DNA of 64,000 nucleotides from an uncultured Clostridia bacterium (GTDB lineage: Bacteria > Bacillota > Clostridia > Christensenellales > Aristaeellaceae), in contig CAMOVR010000003.1 of the NCBI GenBank assembly GCA_946627565.1, positions 1 to 64,000 on the forward strand, given 5' to 3'. Positions 57,086 through 64,000 of this stretch are shown piece by piece (within the stretch, counting starts at the first letter, position 1; every line of letters starts with the position of its first letter). The translations under genes were made by a program, and so were the position numbers. The notes beneath the pieces are model-generated. The model had not been told where the DNA came from and did no database searches. It worked only from the letters and a program-made list of their open reading frames with translations.

Positions 57086-58225
57086 ATGAGCCTGAAAAAG
57101 AACTCCATTTTCGCCGCGTCCTACCTTGGCGTGGCTTCTGTCTGGCTGGGAGGCCACTTCGGCCCCGGCTTTGCCACTGGCGCCTTTTCTGTCACCTATT
57201 ATGTCAAGTACGGCTGGGTCGGTCTTCTCATGCCGCTGCTGGCCATGCTGATTACCGGCGGTGTCATCTTTTACATGACGGAATACGCCCGGAGCCAGGG
57301 CACCACCAGCTACCGTCCCTTCGTCATCTCCTGCTTTGGGGAGAAATACGGAAAGTACATTGCCGTTTTCTACGACATTCTTTTCCTGGCCACCGTCATG
57401 TGCGCAGGCGGCCTGGCTTTCTCCGGCGAGGCCAATGTGCTGATGAATTTCGGTTTCAGCTACTGGGGCGCTGCCATTCCCACCATCATCATCTCAGCCC
57501 TGCTGTGCCTGTACGGATCCAAACTTGTCAGCCGCTCTTCAAAATACATGATGTACGCCATCGTTGCGGTGGTTCTCCTCATTGCCATTCTCAGCTTCAC
57601 CCTGGGCAGCTATGACTTTGCTGCCGCGGTGGCTGCCCCGCCTGTCAGCACAGCCGAGCCCAACCTGCTTCATGCCATCCTCAGCGCCATCCTGTATGGC
57701 TGCTTCCAGTCCACCATTGCCTTCAATGTCATGTCCGTAGCTGACCTGCTGGAGAGCCGGAACGAGACCCGGAAGGCCATTGTTGCGGGCTACATCATCA
57801 CCGTCATTCTGATGATCGCCATTGCCATCACCCTCTTCAGCTATGTCACCATCATTCCGGACCTGTGCAATCCCGGTGTTGTGGCTGTCCCGATCATGGC
57901 CGTGCTGGGTCGGCTGAACATGCCCTGGCTCACCTGGCTGTTTGTTCTGCTCATGACGCTGGCGGTTCTCACCAGCGCCGCAGGCCTGGCCAATGCAGGC
58001 TGTGCCCGGTTCGATCATCTCTTCAAGTTCATCAAGAACCAGCAGCTCCGGCGCACCGTCATCACCTGCATCCTGCTGGGCGTGGCTGCCCTGGGTGCTT
58101 CCTTTGGCATGAAGGCCCTCCTGCAGCAGGGTACTTCCATCGTGGGCTACATCGGCATTGCAGCCCTGGTGATTCCTGCCTTTACCATTGTCCGTTCAAA
58201 ACTCAGCAAGTCAAAGAATGTATAA
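57086..58225 (+). CDS. YkvI-family membrane transporter
   Basis: multiple TM helices; AASYLGVASVWLGGHFGPGFATGAF N-terminal motif. Confidence 0.8.
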   Translation: MSLKKNSIFAASYLGVASVWLGGHFGPGFATGAFSVTYYVKYGWVGLLMPLLAMLITGGVIFYMTEYARSQGTTSYRPFVISCFGEKYGKYIAVFYDILFLATVMCAGGLAFSGEANVLMNFGFSYWGAAIPTIIISALLCLYGSKLVSRSSKYMMYAIVAVVLLIAILSFTLGSYDFAAAVAAPPVSTAEPNLLHAILSAILYGCFQSTIAFNVMSVADLLESRNETRKAIVAGYIITVILMIAIAITLFSYVTIIPDLCNPGVVAVPIMAVLGRLNMPWLTWLFVLLMTLAVLTSAAGLANAGCARFDHLFKFIKNQQLRRTVITCILLGVAALGASFGMKALLQQGTSIVGYIGIAALVIPAFTIVRSKLSKSKNV

Positions 58226-58239
58226 TCCACAGGCTATGC

Positions 58240-58270
58240 AAAAAGGGGGCAGCATCCGCTGCCCCTTTTT
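58240..58270 (+). terminator. intrinsic terminator
   Basis: AAAAAGGGGGCAGC-ATCC-GCTGCCCCTTTTT. Confidence 0.88.
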
Positions 58271-58384
58271 GAAAACAGCACTTCAGGGGATCGTTTCATT
58301 TCCATGGCAGGTTCATAAAATCAGTTTACCCGTCTGAAGGAAGTCCTGCAAGGAATTATAAACATCCACCGTCCTGTGCTATCC

Positions 58385-58489
58385 TGTGTATAACTCTGAC
58401 ATATAAGCAAACACTTATTGACAGATTGTGCATAACTTGTGGATAAGTTGTGGGAAAGCTGTGGAAAGTTTCCTGAAACCTCTGGATAA
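58385..58489. repeat. cluster of DnaA-box-like 9-mers with 11-bp periodicity
   Basis: TGTGTATAA 58385-58393, TGTGCATAA 58427-58435, TGTGGATAA 58438-58446, degenerate TTGTGGGAAAG and CTGTGGAAAGT at 58448 and 58459, TCTGGATAA 58481-58489. Confidence 0.7.
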
Positions 58490-58510
58490 CTGTACCGGGC
58501 AGTGCAAACA

Positions 58511-58534
58511 CAGACCTGCAGAAATGCAGGTCTG
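58511..58534. terminator. hairpin downstream of typA
   Basis: CAGACCTGCA-GAAA-TGCAGGTCTG. Confidence 0.6.
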
Positions 58535-58542
58535 TCTTCTGA

Positions 58543-60378
58543 TCAGTCTTGTGTCTGATTTCTCCACTGTCTGGAGCGGTCACCGGCACTGAGAATCTTC
58601 TTGCGCATGCGCAGATTCTTCGGCGTAATTTCCAGAAGCTCGTCGTCATCAATAAATTCCAGGCATTCCTCCATGGACAGGGGATGCACGGAAACCAGGC
58701 GCAGGGAATCCTCGGAGGCAGAGGCATTACGCATATTGGTCACATGCTTCTGCTTGCACACATTCACCACAAGGTCTCCCGGCCGGGCGTTCTGACCGAC
58801 AATCATGCCCTCATACACTTCAATACCCGCGCCAATAAACAGGGTGCCTCTCTCCTGGGCATAGAACAGGCCATAGGAGTTGCTGGTTCCTGTCTCATGG
58901 GCCACCAGTGCACCGGCATTGCGGTGGGGAATATCACCCTTGATGGGCTCATACTTTTCAAACACGGAGGACATGATACCCTCGCCCCGGGTATCCGTCA
59001 TAAACTCGCTCCGGTATCCGAACAGGCCACGGGAGGGAACCAGGAACTCCAGACGCACCCGGTCATATCCGCTCATGTGTTCCAGCGTGCCGCGGCGGCG
59101 GCCGATCTTTTCAATGACAGCACCGGCAGTAGCCTGGGGCGTATCCACCACCAGACGCTCCATGGGTTCACATTTGACACCGTCAATCACCTTGTAAATG
59201 ACCCTGGGCTTGCTTACTGCAAACTCATATCCCTGACGGCGCATATTCTCAATGAGAATGGAAAGATGGAGCTCGCCGCGTCCGCAGACTTCAAAGGCGT
59301 CGGTGGAATCGGTTTCATTCACCCGCAGGGATACGTCCGTCTGCAGTTCCCGCATAAGCCGGGCCCTCAGGTGTCTGCTGGTAACATACTCGCCTTCCCT
59401 GCCGGCAAAGGGACTGTCATTGACCTGGAAAGTCATGGTCACGGTGGGCTCTGAAATCCGGACGAAGGGCAGGCCTTCCACGCAGGACGGATCGCAGACC
59501 GTATCGCCGATGGAAATATCCGACATGCCGCACAGAGCCACAATATCGCCCATGCTGACTTCCTCAGCAGATACCCTCTTGAGGCCGTCATAGCTGTACA
59601 TTTCACTCAGGCGCCATACAGGGCTTGTCACACCGGTCTCCACATTGGTATGCACCACATTCATGCCGGCGTGGAACTTGCCGCGGGTAATACGGCCCAC
59701 ACCGATGCGGCCCACATATTCGCTGTAGTCAATGGTGGAGATAAGCACCTGCGCCGGTCCGTCCGGATCACCTTCAGGAGCAGGAATATACTTGAGGATA
59801 GCATCAAAGAGGGGTCTGAGGTCCGTGCCGGGTACCGACAGATCTGTGGTGGCCGTGCCTTTTCTGGCACTGACATAGAGAATCGGGTTATCCAGTGTGG
59901 TTTCATCCGCTTCCAGATCAATGAGCAGGTCCAGGATTTCACTGACAACCTCTTCACATCTGGCATCCGGGCGGTCCACCTTATTGATGACAATGAGAAC
60001 CTTCAGCTTCAGGTCCAGTGCCTTTTTCAGCACAAACCTGGTCTGGGGCATGGGACCTTCAAAACTGTCCACCAGCAACAGAACGCCATCCACCATTTTC
60101 AGGACGCGCTCCACCTCGCCGCCAAAGTCTGCATGGCCGGGGGTATCCACAATATTGATCTTGTGTCCCTGATAATGAACAGCCGTATTCTTTGCAAGAA
60201 TCGTAATGCCGCGTTCACGTTCGATGGCATTTGAGTCCATGACGCGGTCCACCGTCTGCTGGTTTTCCCTGAACACGCCGCCCTGTTTCAGCATCTGGTC
60301 CACCAGGGTTGTCTTGCCGTGGTCAACGTGGGCAATGATTGCAATATTCCGAATATCTTCACGAATGATGGAAATCAA
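58543..60378 (-). CDS. typA: ribosome-associated GTPase TypA/BipA
   Basis: RNIAIIAHVDHGKTTLVDQMLKQGGVFRENQ, RERGITILAKNTAV, DTPGHADFGGEVERVL; full-length BipA architecture. Confidence 0.97.
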   Translation of the reverse strand: MISIIREDIRNIAIIAHVDHGKTTLVDQMLKQGGVFRENQQTVDRVMDSNAIERERGITILAKNTAVHYQGHKINIVDTPGHADFGGEVERVLKMVDGVLLLVDSFEGPMPQTRFVLKKALDLKLKVLIVINKVDRPDARCEEVVSEILDLLIDLEADETTLDNPILYVSARKGTATTDLSVPGTDLRPLFDAILKYIPAPEGDPDGPAQVLISTIDYSEYVGRIGVGRITRGKFHAGMNVVHTNVETGVTSPVWRLSEMYSYDGLKRVSAEEVSMGDIVALCGMSDISIGDTVCDPSCVEGLPFVRISEPTVTMTFQVNDSPFAGREGEYVTSRHLRARLMRELQTDVSLRVNETDSTDAFEVCGRGELHLSILIENMRRQGYEFAVSKPRVIYKVIDGVKCEPMERLVVDTPQATAGAVIEKIGRRRGTLEHMSGYDRVRLEFLVPSRGLFGYRSEFMTDTRGEGIMSSVFEKYEPIKGDIPHRNAGALVAHETGTSNSYGLFYAQERGTLFIGAGIEVYEGMIVGQNARPGDLVVNVCKQKHVTNMRNASASEDSLRLVSVHPLSMEECLEFIDDDELLEITPKNLRMRKKILSAGDRSRQWRNQTQD

Positions 60379-60386
60379 CTTCTTTC

Positions 60387-62009
60387 TTACGCATTTCTCG
60401 ATGACGTATCCGTCAGTTCCAGCCCGGGATTATTCTCACAGGCAAGACGGATACTCCACTCATTCTCAAACAGCAGCACGTCCCGGTCACGACTGTCCCT
60501 GGCACGGCCCGATGTGGATGTCAGCTTCAGTTCTTCCACTGGCTTTGGTGTCTTCACAACCCATCTTACATAATGGAAGGGCTGCGGTTCCCGGACAATC
60601 TCAGCCTGGTATTCGGTCCGCATCCGGTGCTCCAGCACCTCAAACTGCAGCACACCTACCACGCCCACAAGGAATTCTTCCTTGCCGGTTTCCGTCCGGG
60701 TAAAGGTCTGTATGGCACCCTCTTCTGCAAGCTGCTGAATACCCTTCTGAAACTGTTTGCGTTTGAGGGAATCTGTGGGTCTGACCCGGTTGAAGTGCTC
60801 CGGGGCAAACACCGGGATGTTTTCGTAATGCATCTTCGGTCCTGTGGAAAGCGTATCCCCCAGCTGATATATTCCGGGGTCAAACAGACCGATGATATCC
60901 CCTGCCCAGGCTTCTTCCACGGCTTCCCGCTCATCTGCCATGAACTGCTGAGGCTGTTTGAGGGCAACCGGTTTTCCGCTGCCGCTGTGCCAGACCTCCA
61001 TGCCTTTTTCGAATGCACCGCTGACAATACGCATAAAGGCAAGACGGTCCCGGTGTGCAGGGTTCATGTTTGCCTGAATTTTGAAGATAAATCCGGAGAA
61101 ATAAGGTGATTCCGGTCCAATATCTCCAAGATCGCTCTGCCGGGGCAGAGGCGGCGTCGTGTACTGAAGGAAACGTTTGAGGAACGGTTCCACACCGAAA
61201 TTGGTTATGGCGCTTCCAAAGAAAAGGGGAGTCAGTTCGCCTCTGCGCACAGCATCCAGGTCGAAATCGTCCCCGGCCACGTCCAGAAGTTCAATCTCTT
61301 CTTTCAGCCGGTCAATATATCCCTGATTCAGGACATCGGACAGTGCCGGATCATCCACGGAAATATCCGTTTTCTGTACCATCTTCTGTCCATGATCCCC
61401 GCCGGTGTACAGTTCCACCATTCTGGAGTCACGGTGATACACGCCCTGAAAATCGCCATCGACACCGATGGGCCAGTTGATGGGACAGGAACGGATGCCC
61501 AGAACCTGTTCCAGTTCCTCCATGAGGGAAAAGGGATCCTTTGCCGCACGGTCCATCTTGTTTACAAAAGTAAAAATCGGGATATGGCGCATACGGCAGA
61601 CCTTGAACAGCTTGATGGTCTGTGCTTCTACACCTTTGGCAGCATCGATCAGCATGACAGCAGAGTCTGCCGCCACAAGCACGCGGTAGGTATCTTCAGA
61701 GAAGTCCTGATGGCCGGGTGTATCCAGGATATTGATCCTGAACCCGTCGAAGTCAAACTGCATGGCTGAACTCGTCACGGAAATACCGCGCTGCTTTTCA
61801 ATCTCCATCCAGTCGCTCGTAGCATGCCTGTCACTCTTGCGTGCCTTGACTGATCCCGCCGAGCGGATCGCGCCTCCGTAAAGAAGCAGTTTTTCTGTCA
61901 GTGTTGTTTTGCCGGCATCCGGGTGGGATATGATTGCGAAGGTTCTTCGCTTCTCCACCTGTTCATGCAGCAAGTCGATGAATGCCTGCGTATCTCTCGA
62001 AGGCAGCAT
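60387..62009 (-). CDS. prfC: peptide chain release factor 3
   Basis: RRTFAIISHPDAGKTTLTEKLLLYGGAIRSAGSVKARK, SDWMEIEKQRGISVTSSAMQF, DTPGHQDFSEDTYRVLVAADSAVMLIDAAKGVE. Confidence 0.97.
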   Translation of the reverse strand: MLPSRDTQAFIDLLHEQVEKRRTFAIISHPDAGKTTLTEKLLLYGGAIRSAGSVKARKSDRHATSDWMEIEKQRGISVTSSAMQFDFDGFRINILDTPGHQDFSEDTYRVLVAADSAVMLIDAAKGVEAQTIKLFKVCRMRHIPIFTFVNKMDRAAKDPFSLMEELEQVLGIRSCPINWPIGVDGDFQGVYHRDSRMVELYTGGDHGQKMVQKTDISVDDPALSDVLNQGYIDRLKEEIELLDVAGDDFDLDAVRRGELTPLFFGSAITNFGVEPFLKRFLQYTTPPLPRQSDLGDIGPESPYFSGFIFKIQANMNPAHRDRLAFMRIVSGAFEKGMEVWHSGSGKPVALKQPQQFMADEREAVEEAWAGDIIGLFDPGIYQLGDTLSTGPKMHYENIPVFAPEHFNRVRPTDSLKRKQFQKGIQQLAEEGAIQTFTRTETGKEEFLVGVVGVLQFEVLEHRMRTEYQAEIVREPQPFHYVRWVVKTPKPVEELKLTSTSGRARDSRDRDVLLFENEWSIRLACENNPGLELTDTSSRNA

Positions 62010-62027
62010 GCAACCCCTCCATCTTCC

Positions 62028-62072
62028 AAAAGTACAGTGAAGTATTATCTTCAGGGTACTTTTTCTTGTCAA
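62028..62072 (-). promoter_or_regulatory. prfC promoter overlapped by 15-bp inverted repeat
   Basis: minus strand TTGACA (62072-62067)-17-GATAAT (62049-62044); IR AAAAGTACAGTGAAG-TATTAT-CTTCAGGGTACTTTT, 13/15 paired. Confidence 0.65.
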
Positions 62073-62128
62073 GACCATATCTGAAGAGTCATCCGAAAAC
62101 CCAATGAAAACACATTTCATACAGACGT

Positions 62129-62152
62129 GAAAAAGGCCGGATACCGGCCTTT
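62129..62152 (-). terminator. intrinsic terminator of phosphodiester glycosidase-like gene
   Basis: AAAGGCCGG-TAT-CCGGCCTTTTTC on minus strand. Confidence 0.8.
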
Positions 62153-63029
62153 ATTCATCCACACAGAAACACATGATATCAAAATCCTTCCGCTCGCCTC
62201 CAAATACCTTTGTAAGCCTGCGTGTTCCTTTTTTCCATGCAAGAAGCGCAGAAGATGGTCCGCCGTCAAGGTTGAAAGCCCAGACAGGGTCAAACTGCTC
62301 CATCAGAAAATCCGTAGCCGTGGTAAGACGCACCCCATGGTTATTCGTTGCTGTCAGAATCACATAATTGTTTCTGTCTATCCCGGCCAGAATGGTGCGC
62401 GTTGCCAGATGGTCCGCAAATTCCCATGTCCTGTCCACAATCGGTACATGGTTGTCAATCAGTGCGCAGCCGTCATAGAAAGACCAGGTGGACACCGGAT
62501 CTGATGCCAGCACCTGGGACGTTGACACGCCGGCATACATGGAAAGACCCTCGTCCGTCAGCACAACGCCGTAGAAGGGCACATCCTCCAGATTCCGCAG
62601 AATTTCCCCGTCCGTCATAACCAGACTGCCCAGGGATGTGAAATAATAATCCTCACTGGTGCCCGGATATGAATCCGGTATCTCCGGATAGGTCCGGGTT
62701 ATATAACCGCTTCCGTTAATGACCAGTGCTGCCTCCGGGACCTTTTTGGCCATCTTTTCCGGCAGAGCAAGGCTTTTTCTCCATGTACTGTTCACTTTCC
62801 GGACCTGTTTGCCCGGGTCCCGTATCCAGACTGTGGTCAGATAGCATGTCGTTGTTTTGATCCTGAACTTCTGAATGGTATAACAGAGGCTTTCTGACGT
62901 GTACTTCCGCACCACTCTGGCTCCCTGCGTGGTCCAGGAAACTGGTTCCGGTACAGGTTCAGCATATGAGGATAAACCGGACATAAGGAAGATGATCACC
63001 AAGATCAGCCAAAAACAGCTGCGTTTCAG
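62151..63029 (-). CDS. secreted phosphodiester glycosidase (NAGPA-domain) family protein; true start uncertain (CTG 63029 or TTG 63002)
   Basis: ALVINGSGYI, GVVLTDEGL, AFNLDGGPSSALL motifs; frame open upstream of the listed ORF to CTG 63029 giving LKRSCFWLILVIIFLMSGLSSYAEP signal peptide. Confidence 0.8.
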   Translation of the reverse strand: MKRSCFWLILVIIFLMSGLSSYAEPVPEPVSWTTQGARVVRKYTSESLCYTIQKFRIKTTTCYLTTVWIRDPGKQVRKVNSTWRKSLALPEKMAKKVPEAALVINGSGYITRTYPEIPDSYPGTSEDYYFTSLGSLVMTDGEILRNLEDVPFYGVVLTDEGLSMYAGVSTSQVLASDPVSTWSFYDGCALIDNHVPIVDRTWEFADHLATRTILAGIDRNNYVILTATNNHGVRLTTATDFLMEQFDPVWAFNLDGGPSSALLAWKKGTRRLTKVFGGERKDFDIMCFCVDE

Positions 63030-63046
63030 ACAGAATCCCTCTTTCT

Positions 63047-63085
63047 TTGATAGGTTTCGCTGTTGTGATACAATCAGATTGTATC
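63047..63085 (+). promoter_or_regulatory. putative promoter with perfect inverted repeat at -10
   Basis: TTGATA (63047-63052)-16-TACAAT (63069-63074); GATACAAT-CAG-ATTGTATC 63067-63085. Confidence 0.6.
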
Positions 63086-63107
63086 AGGAAGAGGGGAGGC
63101 AGCGCAA

Positions 63108-64000
63108 TTGGACCGGGATCAGAAGAATATCTCAGACAGCCTGGTTAAGGAAGCTTATATCCGCGGTGCCCTGGAAATCCGTGATCAGAAGCTCTATTTA
63201 CTCACTGTAAAAAAAGCAGAAGTTATCACCAGGAGCATGAGGACGGAAGAAAAGAAAGCTTATTTTGCAAGCAACTCCTTTGCCAATGCACTGAATCAGA
63301 CCAGAAAAAAAGATCCCGAATACAAACTGCTTATTTCCGGCGATCTGAATGATTATCACAGAACCTTACTGGAAAAACTCACGCCTCTGATCAGAGAAGA
63401 AATAAAGAGCGGAAACAGAGTTGATCTCCAGTTTCTTCAGTCCGTTCAGCGTCTTCATCTGCCTCTGAAAAAAGCTCACCTTGCGGAACAGACCCTGCGT
63501 GATAACAAACCGGAAGCGTATCTCAGGGAGAATCTTCAGAAAATACTGGCTGAAATCTATAGACTCGTTTTCCGGTATCTTACAGAAACAGAACTGACTG
63601 CCACAGAAAGTGATACGCAGAAAAATACGGACGTGGTAAATCAGATCCTTAAAACCACATTTTCCGACGGCTTAAACAACAACCTTCTGAACGCCTGTCT
63701 TCCGGAAAAGAATCTGAACGATTATCTTCTTCATAAGGTCTATCGTGCCTTTCCTGAATTGTCTCTGTGCCAGAAACTATACCATGGAAAAACCAGTATA
63801 AAGGATCAGACGGAAGCCGGTTTTTCTGCCGTAAAAAATCAGATATCAGCTGAAGTAAGACAACATTATACAAAAAACAGGATCCGCAAGTTTCTTGAAA
63901 GGAACCCGCATGTCAGACAGCTTCAGGATTCAAGAGAACGCTCCTTGCGTGAAAATCAGATGCTGCAGCGGGCTCTGGTCAGGGCGATTCCTGAACACAT
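63108..64000 (+). CDS. 3'-truncated CDS, uncharacterised (charged, helical); not in the supplied ORF track
   Basis: TTG at 63108 with GGGGAGG SD 8 nt upstream; frame open without stop to the window end: LDRDQKNISDSLVKEAYIRGALEIRDQKLYLLTVKKAEVITRSMRTEEKK... Confidence 0.8.
   Translation, partial: MDRDQKNISDSLVKEAYIRGALEIRDQKLYLLTVKKAEVITRSMRTEEKKAYFASNSFANALNQTRKKDPEYKLLISGDLNDYHRTLLEKLTPLIREEIKSGNRVDLQFLQSVQRLHLPLKKAHLAEQTLRDNKPEAYLRENLQKILAEIYRLVFRYLTETELTATESDTQKNTDVVNQILKTTFSDGLNNNLLNACLPEKNLNDYLLHKVYRAFPELSLCQKLYHGKTSIKDQTEAGFSAVKNQISAEVRQHYTKNRIRKFLERNPHVRQLQDSRERSLRENQMLQRALVRAIPEH

Noticed and set aside
1-64000. CRISPR array, prophage, transposon, tRNA or rRNA genes
   Set aside because: No regularly spaced identical repeats, integrase/transposase or phage structural proteins, and no recognisable tRNA/rRNA seen on reading; a tRNAscan/Infernal run would be needed to exclude small RNA genes.

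Overview
64 kb of bacterial chromosome, high GC and densely coding. Family-level matches and Shine-Dalgarno usage suggest a fibre-degrading Firmicutes/Clostridia-type organism (inference). The left third (about 0.2-16.8 kb) is a carbohydrate-utilisation region that looks aimed at pectin: two Gfo/Idh/MocA oxidoreductases, a GH120-like beta-helix xylosidase, an SGNH rhamnogalacturonan-acetylesterase-like protein, a GH105 unsaturated glucuronyl/galacturonyl hydrolase, an AraC regulator, a GH112 phosphorylase, a GH2 enzyme, an LplABC-type sugar ABC transporter and a GH28 polygalacturonase. A secreted GH53 galactanase and a second GH2 lie further on. The rest holds lon with a divergent TetR regulator, a tldD/tldE pair, a SWIM/SNF2 helicase, a livKHMGF-type operon, MATE, several secreted repeat proteins, infC-rpmI-rplT, a heterodimeric ABC exporter pair, a secreted caspase-like protein, cinA, a YkvI-like transporter, typA, prfC, and a 3'-truncated ORF running off the right edge that the ORF track omits. 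No tRNA, rRNA, CRISPR or transposase was recognised. The best candidates for something new are: (1) a helically phased DnaA-box-like array in a convergent intergenic region (58385-58489); (2) three TTGACAnnTGTCAA palindromes embedded in the divergent lon/tetR promoters; (3) a 911-aa secreted protein with three copies of an unfamiliar ~225-aa module; (4) unusual translation-initiation arrangements (leader peptide before GH2, hairpin-spanned SD, non-canonical infC start). All family calls come from reading the translations; no database search was run.
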